Notes: generated by a model from the sequence alone, not told the origin. A stretch of DNA of 64,000 nucleotides from Loripinus fragilis (GCA_964019695.1 OZ026518.1:87477950-87541949), one strand, 5' to 3'; positions 23,531 through 34,959 are shown, counted from the first letter of the stretch. Program-made: numbers and translations.

Positions 23531-24483
23531 TTCCTACAGCAGTATAGCTATATACTGGAAGGAACGTTCCGTCCGCGGAAGGAACGTTCCTTCCGCGGAA
23601 GGAAGATTTTTGTACGGAAGGAAGCTTTTAAATAAGTTTATTAGCAAGATAATTCTATAAAATCATGATTTATTATTAAAATAATGAATATTGAGATGCT
23701 TAGATTAAAAGTTGTGATGAAAATCAAAACTTGATGTCAACTTTGCTACCATTAAAAATTGTCCGTGTGCCGCGTATAGCGGCATAGAAACTATCAATAC
23801 GGAAGGAAGAATATCTAGTTTGTTTTAAGCATGATAAGTCTAATAAATCATGATTTAATAACGAAATAAAGAATATGAAACATTTAAATTAAAAACTCAG
23901 TATTATCCTATCTTGATCACACCTTTTGCAGTGATTAAAATTGTCCTTACGCAAAAGGAACCGATGCCTACGGAAGGAAGATTTATCTAAGGAAGGAAGT
24001 TTTTTTATACGGAAGGAAGCTTTTTAATAAGTTTATTAGCAAGATAATTCTATAAAATCATGATTTATTATTAAAATAATGAATATTGAGATGCTTAGAT
24101 GAAAAATTGTGATGAAAATCAAAACTTGGTGTCTAGGTTAAATGTATTTTCACTTTATGCACGGACGTATATTTGAGTATATATAATATACGTCCGTGTT
24201 TTATGGCTTTTTCGTTGTTGCAAAAGGAAGATTTTTCTATGCAAGCCCAATTTCTTGTCTATAATGCGTGTTAAAGGAAGCTTGCTTTTTTTTAAAAAAA
24301 AAATGTTGATTATCACTCTGATGATTAGATATGCTTAATTCAAGTGCGAACATTTATTTAGCTGGGATTCGGGTGTAAGTTCTATGCACTGTTAACGTGT
24401 ATAAAGGGGCGAAATATTGTACGACAATAAATAGGTTTCTTTCTGCCTGAAAAGGGCCGTTTGTGTTCAGGCTTTGGCTCTAC

Positions 24484-25020
24484 CTAGCAGGCGTCGAAGC
24501 ATCTAACTATAAGTCTGTCGAGGAGGTACATGCCGCTCTGGTGATACCCGGGATGCACGAGGTCATTGTTGTTATGTCTGTGGTATGTTATCTTCTTCCC
24601 TACGTCGACCAAGTCTGTACCCAACTCAGTGCGCAGCTTCTTATTTAATGCATGTCGAATCTTGTTGAATATAGGTCTAGTCAAACCAGTCCATTCTGGA
24701 AAAGAGCCTCGTTCAATGACTGTGGCGACGAAGACTTTAGTAATACCATTCTCATATAGTTCTTTGACAATATTCTTGGGTCGCTTAACAAGATTATGGA
24801 TATCTGTACTCTATGTGATGTCGTTGCCGCCGAGATTCATGAAGACGACGTCAGGACGGTAGTGCTTCATTTCGTCGAACTTGTCTTGAAATTTTCTTCT
24901 TGTTGACATACCAGATACACCAAAGAAACGACAGTTAGGAACTTCACTTCTGCCCCCTGTGAATTTCTCTAGATGGGTCACGTAGCTGTCTCCGAAAATC
25001 TCGCAAACTTGGTCACATTG
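24484..25020 (-). pseudogene. SGNH/GDSL hydrolase-like reading frame with one stop
   Basis: One minus-strand frame of about 180 codons is interrupted by a single TAG, near codon 70. It contains the block order of SGNH hydrolases: block I EIFGDSYV (catalytic Ser), block II FFGVSGMS (Gly), block III NLGGNDIT (Asn) just before the stop, and block V DLVHPGYHQSG (Asp and His) near the end, then a terminal TAG. No convincing start Met or upstream domain; the frame stays open a further 50 bases upstream. It lies about 340 bases inside the left arm of the fold-back element. SGNH/esterase domains are known as accessory domains in some retroelements (CR1-type ORF1, Ngaro), so this may be cargo from a retroelement or a domain of the fold-back element itself. 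Decayed, or read through. Confidence 0.72.
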
Positions 25021-25339
25021 TAGAAATATATCAGAAATTGTGAGGGTTAGTGAAACTGTGTGCTTTATAAAAAAAACCTCAAACTAAGTGAGATATGTCA
25101 GATTTCCCTTAATTGGTTAAGAGCTTAATTCACTTAATTTATAATCTATCAATTAACAAATTAAATTAAATAATTAATTAAAAATATACACAATCAACGA
25201 AATATGAGTACATTGTGTCAAACATGATGACGACTCATAGTTTACTTTAATGGTGTCTTAATCAATCACTTTGATGATAATGAATTAAAAAGTATTGATT
25301 TATCGATCGTAAAATGTTCATCAGTGTGTCCGTCCGTCT

Positions 25340-25580
25340 GTCCGGGATCGCTAATTACTGTTTTGTTTGTTTGTTTGATTTTATTCTTTACGTCCCATCA
25401 ACAATCTTTCAGTTATATACGGACGGGTCTTCCTGGGTTAAACTATATAGTACTAAGCTAGGATTAATGTGTCCTGCTCAAGGATACGACACAGTGACGC
25501 CCATACGGCTCGAACCCGCGGCCCCTCGGTCTCGAGTCAAGCACTCTACCACTGAACTAAGTACAGCATATGTTGCTGTT
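25340..25580 (-). mobile_element. tRNA-derived SINE (family H), copy in fold-back element
   Basis: On the minus strand the head reads TAGTTCAGTGGTAGAGTGC (A box) and GCGGGTTCGAGCC (B box). The body contains CCCAGGAAGACCCGTC and ends near TTGTTGATGGGACGTAAAGA with an AAAC-rich tail. The same body and tail occur at 55338-55555, and tail fragments at 34960-35060. Confidence 0.75.
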
Positions 25581-26276
25581 TTTGGGTATAATTCATAATT
25601 CAGGCATTATGTCCACTAGTACACAATACGTTGCACCCCTTTCCTAAATGCAGACTTTAGCATTGAAAATAAATAGTCTCAGAAGTAATTGTAAGCGAAT
25701 AACAAAAGCGCTGATCAGACTGCAGCGATGTGCATACTGGTCTCCGCTATTGTTGGTTGCTTAAAAAAAGTCAGATATAGAAACTATCAGATCAGCCTGA
25801 AAATAACCTATATGTTTGTCTTTCTTTTTCTCCCTTTCTTTCTTTCTTTCTATTGTTTTTTGTCACAAGACGAATGAATAACGTCGATGTCGTAACTTTT
25901 ACGATTATTTTCGACCAAGTTCAGAGTCTGATATGGTTTAAAATATTTGTAAAACAAAAAAAAAATCATTTGTTTGTATTGAAGAAATAAATCTGAATCT
26001 GCCAGGTACTCCAAACACCTCTAGTGAGTATTACATGGAGTGCGCAGCGTGCGCAAATGACGGTTTCGAAAAAAAGAAATAAAATCAAAAACAATTTTTT
26101 ATTCACAAGTTTTTAGAATTTTGTTATTTTCTGGTTTTTGAGCTGAGAAATCAACATGACTGTGTAGAAGAACAAGAGGAAGGCATCATGAATGGTGTTT
26201 ATATAATGGGTAATGAAAATGTTAAATGAGGTTGAAATTGATGAATATGAGGATGATGAGTTTTTATCAGTTTTTT

Positions 26277-27330
26277 TTAAAGAGTTTTGAGGAGCCCTGC
26301 TCGGAATGATCCGAGGTCAGGACTATTACAAAGGTCAGGTGGGAGATTGTTCCAAAGTTCAGCAGTTCTGGGAAAAAATGAGTATCTATGAATGTTTATC
26401 CTAGATCGAGGAAATGTATATCTGGATCTCATGGATGGCTGAATATTGCCTGGAAATGGAATATTAACTAAGTGATGCTTGATTTTATAAAACATAGTGA
26501 GAGATGAAATTTGTCTGCGTTTCTCAAGTGTTGGAAGGTTAAGCTTAGATAACATATTACTTAAACTACTAGTGAAGCTATAATCATTGAATATGTATCT
26601 TATGGCCCTGTGTTGGATCATTTCAATTTTGTTTATGTATTTTTTCTGCCAGGGGTCCCATACAGAGGCCGCATATTCAACTAAGGGACGGACGTATGTC
26701 TTGTATGCTGACTCTTTTAGTTTAGGGTTATTGGTCTGGATGTTGCGTTTAATGAATTTTAGTGAGTTATTGGTTTTCATTGTGATTTGGTTGATGTGCT
26801 TCGCCCACGACAAGTCGAGTGAGATATTGACCCCCAAGTATTTAGCAGAATCAGTTTCTTTTAGTCCAACCCCATGGAGGGTGTAATTGAACAGGGTTGG
26901 TTTTTTCTTGTTTTTGATTCTGATCACCTCACTCTTGTCGGGGTTAAACGCCACCAACCATTCACTCTCCCAGGTTTCAAGTTTTGAAAGATCTGACTGA
27001 AGGGCCTGACAATCTGCCTGGTTTGAAACGGTAAGATACATTATGGTGTCGTCGTCGAAGAGCCTGATATTACTCTCTATCATGTCCGGCATATCATTTA
27101 TATACAAAAGAAACAGACAGGGTCCCAACACAGAACCCTGTGGCACACCAGACATGACAGGACAGATATCAGACTCCTGACCTTCAAGCACAACTCGTTG
27201 GGTTCTGTTTGAAAGAAAGGACCCAATCCAGGTGATAACATCATTATTTATGCCAAAACGATGGAGCTTCAGCAAGAGCCTTTTGTGATCTACCTTATCA
27301 AATAATAATGTCAGTCTGACCACTTTCATT
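26277..27330 (-). pseudogene. LINE reverse transcriptase, palm/thumb portion
   Basis: About 350 codons open without a stop. Motifs in order: DKVDHKRLLLKLHRFGI, GVPQGSVLGPCLFLLYINDM, RLFDDDTIMYL, NPDKSEVI, KYLGVNI, VRPLVEYAASVWDP and LPPDLCNS near the C-terminus. The FDDD box keeps the two metal-binding Asp. Its true start is upstream, in another frame. Confidence 0.8.
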
Positions 27331-27474
27331 AAGTGTGTCAGAGATGTCCTGTACAAATTGAATTAGCTGGGTTTCACAACTGAGTTTTTTGCGGAAACCA
27401 TGTTGGTTTGGATGAAGGAGTTGATGTTTGTCAAGGTAGGCCATGATGTTTGAGGTTATGACATGCTCCATGAC

Positions 27475-27753
27475 CTAACAACAGACACACGAGAGGGATA
27501 TGGGGCGGTAGTTCTCTGCCTTCGTTTTTGCACCCTTTTTGTAAACTGGACTAACACTGGCATTTCGCCAGTCATCCGGAACTTTACCCTCACGTAATGA
27601 ACTGTTGAAAATGTCAGAGAGCATGGGTGCTACCTCACTGTGGAGTTCTTTTAGTATTCTGGAAGTAAGGTTGTCTGGACCAGCAGCTTTACCTGGGTTA
27701 AGCTTTGAGAGTTGTTTTGATACTCCATTTACTGTAATATTTATGTTGGGCAT
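27475..27753 (-). pseudogene. LINE reverse transcriptase, fingers portion
   Basis: Encodes LSKLNPGKAAGPDNLTSRIL, VPDDWRNASVSPVYKKG and ENYRPISLS, the N-terminal RT blocks of Jockey/CR1-type LINEs, then a stop. The stretch 27356-27474 continues the protein (HGFRKKLSCETQL) beyond the stop. Upstream to 28020 is weakly similar linker only. Confidence 0.8.
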
Positions 27754-28639
27754 GGTTGGGGATATGAGCTTGCGTGGAAGGATCAGTTCAGCAAGATGTT
27801 TCAGCTTTATGGGACAGGTTTTGTAAAGACAATAAAGTTCGCGATAATATCAGAATTTTTATCACCCGTGAATTTTGGTATCTTATCGAACTGGTTCATT
27901 CTGGTGGATTTTTCCCATTTTATATGTCGGGGATCCTATAAAAAAGTTTCATCCGGGTCTTCATTGTTTTGCCAAATGAACCAATATACCTTATCAAGAC
28001 TGAACAACGGTAACCATTAGCAAAGGTGTGAAGTGTGCCGTATAACAAGGCGTTAAGTGTGCCTTTAAGATTAATCTCGTGATCAATTAGCAAATATGTG
28101 TAATGGAATTTATCGCCCCCTTATGAATTGGTCGAATACATATCGTATTCAAGGGTTGTTGGGTACTAAGTTACAATGCCTTTTTAAAGTAAATTTTCTG
28201 TAAACAAACAGTACAAAACCTTATCAGATGCAGTATTTTACAGCGTCTAGTCTGGTTCTGAACTGTTTACCGATAAGAGTCGGATTTAATCCAAAATGTT
28301 CGAAAAGGAAAGCATACAGGCATTTTTTGGCATTTTAATTCATTGTTTGGATCAATATTGGTATTTTAATTAATTGTTCGGATCCATATCAGATCCGGCT
28401 AAAGTCGGATCTAATCTGTATCCAAAATGTTTGAAAAGGAAAGCATACTGGCATTTTTTGGCATTTTAATTCATTGTTTGGATCAATATTGTTTGGAGGT
28501 AACTCATATGCAAACATTGCAGAACCAGGTCAGATGACACAGGATGCTGTGTCTGACCAGGCTGTATATTCTTTGCTTTCACAATGTACTTTTAACAGTT
28601 TCCTTTCGTAGGAATGTTCCTTTCGTATACGGTAAATTA

Positions 28640-29228
28640 ATTTCACTACCATAGATGAACTCAAGACAGATTTTACTATTTTTTAACCTAAACATCTCAA
28701 TATTCATTATTTACATTAACAAATTGTGCTAAAAACTTATTAAAAAGCTTCCTTCCGTAAAAAAAAACTTCCTTCCGTAGATAAATCTTCCTTCCGTAGG
28801 CATCGGTTCCTTTCGCGTAAGGACAATTTTAATCACTGCCAAAGTTGAAATCAAGTTAAGATATTACTGAGTTTTTAATTTAAATGTTTCATATTCTTTA
28901 TTTCATTATTAAATCATGATTTATTAGACTTATCATGCTTAAAACAGGCTAGATATTTTTCCTTCCGTATTGAAATTTTCGATGCCGCTATATGCTGCAC
29001 ACGGACAATTTTTAATGGTAGCAAAGTTGACATCAAGTTTTGATTTTCATCACAACTTTTCATCTAAGCATCTCAATATTCATTATTTTAATAATAAATC
29101 ATGATTTTATAGAATTATCTTGCTAATAAACTTATTTAAAAGCTTCCTTCCCTACAAAAAATCTTCCTTCCACAGAAGGAACCTTCCTTCCGTGGAAGGA
29201 ATGTTCCTTCCGGTGTATAGCTATTCCC
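28640..29228. repeat. Right inverted arm of the fold-back element
   Basis: Reverse complement, with scattered substitutions and small indels, of 23540 to about 24140. The clearest paired blocks include CTTCCTTCCGTA clusters, ATTATTAAATCATGATTTATTA and AAGTTTTGATTTTCATCACAA. Arm divergence offers an approximate age. Confidence 0.85.
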
Positions 29229-29237
29229 TTCCTACAG

Positions 29238-29330
29238 ACATACAACAGAGTATAGCCTGTTAATGCTTACTGCTCTCAGAGGCCGACTCAGTCATAACCG
29301 AATTACTTCTGACACTATTAAAGCAATCCC
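29238..29330 (-). mobile_element. SINE (family G), right part after interruption
   Basis: CTGCTCTCAGAGGCC, ACCGAATTAC and AGCAATCCCAAAGGGA correspond to the second half of the SINE unit begun at 23345. It proves the fold-back element inserted after the SINE. Confidence 0.65.
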
Positions 29331-29461
29331 AAAGGGAGTTCACCAACAACTGGTTTGAATTTATAAACTAAATCACCATAAAATATAGGTTCTGATATGC
29401 CTTGTTGCAGAAGAGTTTTTAACCCAATGTTGTATTTAACAATTAACTCTGAGTGTCTGTG

Positions 29462-29985
29462 CTAGAATTTAGAAAATGCTTTTCGAATTTTATGATATCT
29501 ATAACCTTGTTTTAATAATTTAGCAGTTAAAAATAAGTTTCTGTTGTTGAAGTCATCAACATTAGAGCACACTCTAGCAAAACGAATAAGCTGAGAAATA
29601 TATACACCATAGGAAGGAGAGCGAGGAACATCTCCATCAAGAAATGGGAAATTTACTATTTCAAAATTAAAATCATCCCGTTTATCATAAATTTTAGAAG
29701 AAACTATGCCATTTGTTATTGACAAGTTCAAGTCCAAAAACGGAGCTTCAGTAGCAGAAGAATTCGCCTTATTTAACTGAAGTTCAGTGGGATATATCTG
29801 ACCTACCATTTGTTCAAAATAAGGATTATCAATATTAAGTAAGTCATCTAAATATCTGGAGGTTGAATTAAAAGCTTCAATAATATCAGCTTGATTATTG
29901 TCTGACAAAGACAACATAAAGTCTCTCTCATAACAAAACAAAAACAAATCTGCAACAAGAGGAGCACAATTAGTACAAGTCTTTT
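29462..29985 (-). pseudogene. Penelope-like (or related) reverse transcriptase fragment
   Basis: About 160-175 codons, opening near TNCAPLVADLFLFCYE (an RT block ahead of the catalytic box), then SRYLDDLLNID with a YxDD catalytic motif, PFLDLNLSI, YDKRDDFNFEIVNFPF and SPSYGVYISQLIRFARVCS. This arrangement is a widespread invertebrate RT family that I tentatively place with Penelope-like elements. No GIY-YIG nuclease domain and no upstream half are visible, so it is a 5'- and 3'-truncated remnant. Confidence 0.65.
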
Positions 29986-29989
29986 ATTG

Positions 29990-31550
29990 ATGGGTAAATT
30001 TCATAGAGGCGTGACAGAAAGGGTTCGTCTCAAAAGAATATTCACAAGCGGTGAATAAAAGTTATTCAGTGGCTGTGCATAGCATAATCCTTCTGTTTGC
30101 AAACCCATAAAGTACAGAATCATATATGAGCATGATCATTTGTAGGAGCAGAAGCTGTGATTACGCATGATGTGCTATTTTTCTCTTATGCACGTGCTCC
30201 AAAACTGGTGGTTTTGAGATGATCCCAGTAGCTTAACGCACGAGCGAACCAGGCGCAATTTCCATTACATTTAAAGTAAGTGAATTAGGGCAGCGCAATG
30301 CAGTTTTTTAACTAACATGTTTATCTTAGTTTATTTGAGCTTTGATTAAAAATCTAAAAAAACATGCATCTATGTGCAGGGTTAACTGCAGCATCTTGGA
30401 TTATGGAACCATTTGGAGAAATTGGCCCTACTTTTTCTCTACAACTTTCATCGCGAACACAGCTTGCTAAAATTAGTGTTTAAATGTTTATGCCGTAAAT
30501 CAATGTGAAAAACAAAAAAGCTTGTCAAGGTGAAAATCTTGATAGGTGTACATAACATACAGTGCAACAGAGCCAAATTTAACTAACATGCTGTCAGTCC
30601 AATTGGTTGTCTTTGTAAGGCAGCTGTGGAGGATAGGGTACACTTTGCGCTGTCAGGCAGAATTATCTAATGAAAATACAGTCAATTTTGTTACGCATAG
30701 ATGTGAGTGTTAGCATTAAGATCTGTGATCATGTCAAACCAAGAACTGCGGATGCAGTTGCTGATGAGCTCGACCAGTCTTGTGGTGTTAAGGGGTCGTT
30801 AAATCCACGATACTACCCATGTTGAACTAGAGTCAGCTAGCAGGAAAATGCACTTTGCTCTGCATTCAAAAATGATACAACTCTTGAGTGCGAATTAGCA
30901 GATTTAATCTCTAAAAAAAAGGATCTGATATATTAATTTCAAGGATCAGTGACCTATATTGATTTCTTGAGCTATGCTGGCGGGGACTTCGTGTGCCCTT
31001 GCACCTCCAAGGAAGCTAGACTGGACAAGATTGAAGGGATGCAATGCATCTGGTCAAACTTTAATTTTCTTCTACCTTTCCTATCAAATCTTCATTTTTT
31101 TCACTTCTGACTTTCCTATCATTTCTCTTTATTCTTTTTAAGTCGCAACCTACCGCGCTACAGAAGTCATTATTGACGGCGGTGTGTAACCATGTAGATG
31201 TAGATATTAGAAATCGTCAAAAATGGCTTCAACAATACCTCTTTCACTGTGACGAATAAAGCTTCAAACATAACTATGTCTGTGTCTTGATTTATCAATA
31301 TTCATAAACTAAGATGCCCTATGATTCATAATTATTGTTATTATACTATTTTGGTGTTTGTAAAGGTGTTAAAAGTAATTAAGAGGGCAAAGATCAGGAA
31401 TTGATACAATCAAGTACCACACCTGACCCAGGATACCAATGGAAAAGTAACAAACTCACAATTAGACATCACAAACTGTTCTAATATTACGCTTACATAT
31501 AAGGCATTGTTTACACTATCATGATCTGCGCATGCCCACTAATACACCAC
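29990..31550. other. Unannotated stretch, no gene seen
   Basis: About 1.5 kb of moderately AT-rich DNA. No frame longer than about 60 codons, no recognisable domain, no strong repeat beyond short A/T tracts. The last few hundred bases may include the 5' LTR of the following Ty3/gypsy element, whose limits I could not fix. Confidence 0.5.
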
Positions 31551-31783
31551 GCTCTCTCCACAGACTTACAGAACTGTTGTTGAATATTAAACGTTAGAGA
31601 ACAGCATCACACTTTTGTTCATTATATCTCATTCGAGAATTCTAACAAAACATTCTATAACATAGAATATCAAAACATGGTGCCAGAAGTGCTTACATTA
31701 ATTTTGAAAAAGGAAAAATAAACGATCAGCTTTTAAATTATTTCAGCGTCTTCATTTAACTTTGTTGACATTATCACAGTAAA

Positions 31784-32563
31784 ATGGATCCTAGCGGAAT
31801 ACCACTACCAGTTATGAACTGGGATGCCTCTAATTTACCAGAAGAATGGCAGAAGTTCAAGCTACATGTGTCACTGATCTTCTCAGGACCACTAAAAGCT
31901 AAGACTGAAGAAGAGCATGTGTCGTATTTACTGTTATGGGTAGGACAAAAGGGAGGTGAAATATACAAGACATGGACTGGCATATCAGACGCTGATGCCA
32001 AAAAGCTGGACACATACTATACTCCCTTCAAGAACCATGTACAGCCCAAGCTGAACCCCATATTCGCAAGATGTCTTTTCAATAACGAGAAACAGTGTGC
32101 CGAAAATATCAATGCTTTCATCACGAGGCTTAAGACAAAAGCTTTAGACTGCAACTTTGCAGAAAAGGACAATATGGTAAGAGACAGAATCGTTACAAGG
32201 TGTACCAATGAAAAATGTCGCGAGAAACTCATTAATGAAGGGGGCAAGATAACTATGGACAAAGCAATACAAATTGTTCAGAACTTTGAGTACTGTCAGA
32301 AACAGTTATCGACGATGACATTATCTGGAGCTACTGGGACCAGCGTCGACGTTATACACGACGCTACACTTCGACGTTCTACTGGAGGTGCTCGACCAAA
32401 GACGACACGGATCATCAACGCTAACAGCGCAGGACGATTGAGGTATCAACAGCCAAAGAGTCAACAGACAAAGTGTGGCAATTGTGGGACATACCATAAG
32501 AAAAAGGACTGCCCCGCATTTGGAAAGGCTAGTCACAATTGTGGCAAGCGGAAAACTGTGTAG
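31784..32563 (+). CDS. Gag-like polyprotein of Ty3/gypsy element
   Basis: 259 codons starting at ATG 31784. The first 180 residues form a capsid-like helical region (NWDASNLPEEWQKFKLHV, INAFITRLKTKALDCNF), followed by a basic linker. Near the C-terminus is one intact zinc knuckle, CGNCGTYHKKKDC; the second (FGKASHNCGK) lacks its first Cys and the frame stops soon after. The capsid region is uninterrupted although the pol region is badly broken. Nucleocapsid role: binds element RNA. Confidence 0.8.
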   Translation: MDPSGIPLPVMNWDASNLPEEWQKFKLHVSLIFSGPLKAKTEEEHVSYLLLWVGQKGGEIYKTWTGISDADAKKLDTYYTPFKNHVQPKLNPIFARCLFNNEKQCAENINAFITRLKTKALDCNFAEKDNMVRDRIVTRCTNEKCREKLINEGGKITMDKAIQIVQNFEYCQKQLSTMTLSGATGTSVDVIHDATLRRSTGGARPKTTRIINANSAGRLRYQQPKSQQTKCGNCGTYHKKKDCPAFGKASHNCGKRKTV

Positions 32564-32727
32564 ATCACGACCTGTCAATGACATTGACGATCAGAATGAA
32601 TGTGACAATGTGTATACTGGAGTGCATTATAGTGACATAAATTAGGAATATTTTATAGACACGTTAAGCGCTTTTTCTAGTGTTTCACTTTCGTCAGACA
32701 GTGCATTAGCCCAGTTACATGTTGGAC

Positions 32728-33073
32728 CACAAAAAAAACACAGATAAATTTCAAAATTGACACTGGCAGTGCCGTGAATATCTTTCCACATTCGCTGTTC
32801 AAGTCTCTGAACATCAGCCACCCCATTGAACCCCCTACTCACAAACTCACGTCGTACACAGGGAACATAATTCTTGTAGGCATGATAAGGTCAGCATGCT
32901 CCCACAAAGACAGGGAAATACAAACATTATTCTATATAGTAGAAGGCAATGCCCCTCCATTGTTAAGCCTCCAATCATCAGTAGAATTAGGCCTAATAAA
33001 GCTTACGTATGATTTTGAAAGTTCCCTAAGGGTTCCATCAGTCTCTCTGATTGACAAACAGCTGATCGAGCAT
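32728..33073 (+). pseudogene. Aspartic protease region of Ty3/gypsy element
   Basis: The plus-strand frame through NFKIDTGSAVNIFP carries the retropepsin DTGS active-site motif, followed by LFKSLN and about 90 further residues to a stop at LIEH. It is in a different frame context from gag and is separated from RT by stops near 33074 and 33122. Confidence 0.75.
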
Positions 33074-33124
33074 TAGGACAGTGACCTATTTAAAGGAATA
33101 GGTGTAATTCCTGGGGAAGTTTAA

Positions 33125-33650
33125 TTGTATTTAAAGGACAATGCCGTGCCGGTAGTAAACCCACCACGCAGAATACCCGAGGCACTTAAGTCTAGGCTCA
33201 AATGCGAGCTTGACAACATGGAAAATGACCAGATCATCGTGAAGTTTGATGAGCCCACAGACTGGGTAAATTCGCTTGTCATAGTAGAAAAGCCACAAAC
33301 AGGCAAACTTAGGATTTGCTTAGACCCAAAAGCTCTCAACGAGGCAATTCGAAGACCTCACTATCCAATGTATATGTTAGATGACGTTACGTGTAAACTG
33401 ACTTACGATATGTGCTTCTGTCTATTGGACAATACGCATGCGTACTGGAGCATTAAACTGGATGAAAGTTCGTCGTACTTAACAACATTTGGGACCCCAT
33501 TTGGTCGTTATCGCTATCTAAGGTTGCCTTTCGGAATTTCAGCTTCATCAGACCTGTTTCAAATGAAGGTTAATGAAATTTTTGAAGGCTAGCCCGGCGT
33601 CGCAGCCATTGTCGATGACATATTGATATATGGTCGCACACGCGACGAAC
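33125..33650 (+). pseudogene. Reverse transcriptase N-terminal half, Ty3/gypsy
   Basis: Contains VNPPRRIPEALKSRL, WVNSLVIVEKP, RICLDPKALN, a catalytic-Asp block CLLDNTHAYWSIKLDE and RYLRLPFGISAS. A TAG breaks the frame at about 33590, immediately before PGVAAIVDDILIYGRTRDEH, the second catalytic box (VDD). The frame then shifts. Confidence 0.8.
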
Positions 33651-34343
33651 ATGATCGAAATTTTGCGCAAAGTTCTTGACAGAGCTCAAGAAAAAGGCAT
33701 ACGCTTTAACCCAGACAAGATGAAAATCGGAGTTAAAGAACTTCCATTTTTTGGACATTTGGTTACAGATGAAAGTCTTAAAATAGGCGAGTCGAAACTT
33801 CAGCTGATATTGAAGCTTGATGAACCTGATGACCGCCAGAAGCTTAAAAGATTTCTTGGTATGGTTAATTACTTAGCAAAGTTCGCTCCAAACCTTGCAG
33901 AACTGACAGCCCCCTTAAGAAAACTCCTTAAAAAGGAATCAGAATTTTTCTGGGATCAGCCCCAAACTGAGGCATTTGAAAAGATCAAGCAGGTAATCAC
34001 ACAGAGTCTTTTTTTATGGTACTATAATCCAAACTTACCGCTGGTATTGGAAGTAGATGCATTAAAATATGGCATAGGTTGTTGCCTGATGCAAGAAGAA
34101 CGCCCTATAGCATTTGCGTCAAAGAGCTTGACTCAAACTGAGGCTTGCTACGCACAAATAGAAAAAGAACTTCTAGCTATTGTATTCGGATTAAAACGCT
34201 GGAATCAATTCACGTATAGTAGGCACGTTATTGTGCATTCAGACCACAAACCCATTTCTGCAATCATGAAAAACCTGCTTTCAGCAGCCTCAAGAGCCAA
34301 GAGGCCAGCCCTTTCCAAGCAGGTGACCACAACGCAACAATAA
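33640..34343 (+). pseudogene. RT thumb and RNase H of Ty3/gypsy element, truncated
   Basis: About 230 codons: GIRFNPDKMKIG, FFGHLVTDE, RFLGMVNYLAKFAP, then RNase H with LEVDALKYGIGCCLMQ (a Ser-to-Leu change after the catalytic Asp), YAQIEKELLAIVFGLKRW (catalytic Glu) and VHSDHKP (Asp). After AIMKNLLSAAS the similarity stops, so connection and integrase domains are lost. Confidence 0.8.
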
Positions 34344-34959
34344 ACAGACGCACACAAAAGCATAACAAACACACGACAGAAAAAACAGTCGAGTATTTGT
34401 ACTAGTCACTTTTAGAGAGTAAACTTTTTGTATGGTCCTAGTGCATTCCGCACTTGTTTATAATAAATAAATAGTTAGGGACCGCACATTATTTAAGTGA
34501 CAGGGGGGGAGGCGGCTAAAATTTCGATCCAATATCAAAATTTTGGATGACCCCCCTCCTAACAAGATATAAATACAATGACCCCCCCCCCTGGAAACCA
34601 CAAGAAATTTAACATGACCTCCCCCCCCCCTCCCCCCACACACTCACATTTTACAATATATTGTTCGTTTTCATTTTCCTGTAGTTTAGACTGTATGTTT
34701 ATAAAATGCCTTTAATACTCTGTCAGTCACCATAAATACACTAGATTAATGCTAACATATAAAGGTACATGTAGTTTAAAAATAGACCAGAACTCGACTT
34801 TAGAACCATAACTCCAAGTTACTCTGTCAATGACTTAAGAAGCACTTTTGCCATGCTTAGTATACAACTATGGTTCTCCGAGCTTCAATTATAAAAAATT
34901 GACAAGTTTTGACCATCATTTATGAACCATTAGGAATCTTTTAAATATGAGATAATGAT

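Larger units (their letters stand above)
25955..28020 (-). mobile_element. Jockey/CR1-like LINE, 5'-truncated and decayed
   Basis: Reverse-transcriptase frames run on the minus strand: 27475-27753 (KLNPGKAAGPDNL, NYRPISLS) and 26277 to about 27330 (DKVDHKRLL, SGVPQGSVLGP, FDDDT, then the thumb and C-terminal region). Lesions: an AAG-to-TAG type stop at the end of NYRPISLSCVCC, a short deletion just before DKVDHK removing the first catalytic-Asp motif, and an FADD-type box read here as FDDD. A 3' UTR of about 300 bases ends near 25960 with AGATTCAGATTTATTTC-type sequence. The 5' part upstream of 28020 is missing. Not capable of coding an active RT as read. Confidence 0.85.
23531..29237. mobile_element. 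5.7-kb fold-back/long-TIR transposon with 9-bp target duplication
   Basis: The element is 23540-29228. TTCCTACAG flanks it on both sides (23531-23539, 29229-29237). The two ends are inverted copies about 600 bp long (23540 to about 24140; about 28640 to 29228), starting with near-matching ATAGCTATA and GGAAGGAACRTTCC words. Each arm contains a direct repeat of about 110 bp (23617-23730 resembles 24010-24128) and many GGAAGGAAG words. Long, internally repetitive TIRs and a 9-bp duplication suggest a fold-back or Mutator-like element. The interior holds an SGNH-hydrolase-like frame, a SINE and a LINE. No transposase was recognised. Confidence 0.8.
31670..34343 (+). mobile_element. Decayed Ty3/gypsy-type LTR retrotransposon
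   Basis: Gag, protease, RT and RNase H segments occur in normal order on the plus strand, but in at least four disjoint frames. A possible primer-binding site TGGTGCCAGAAG lies at about 31679, ahead of gag. RNase H breaks off near 34310; integrase and a 3' LTR were not found. Family: Ty3/gypsy elements common in molluscs. Inactive as read. Confidence 0.8.

Noticed and set aside
26587..26886. Plus-strand 99-codon frame
   Set aside because: Antisense shadow of the LINE reverse transcriptase.
31194..31680. 5' LTR of the gypsy element
   Set aside because: A plausible primer-binding site is present but no TG...CA boundary or matching 3' LTR could be identified.
31774..32584. Minus-strand frames opposite gag
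   Set aside because: Shadows of the Ty3/gypsy gag frame, which has capsid and zinc-knuckle features.
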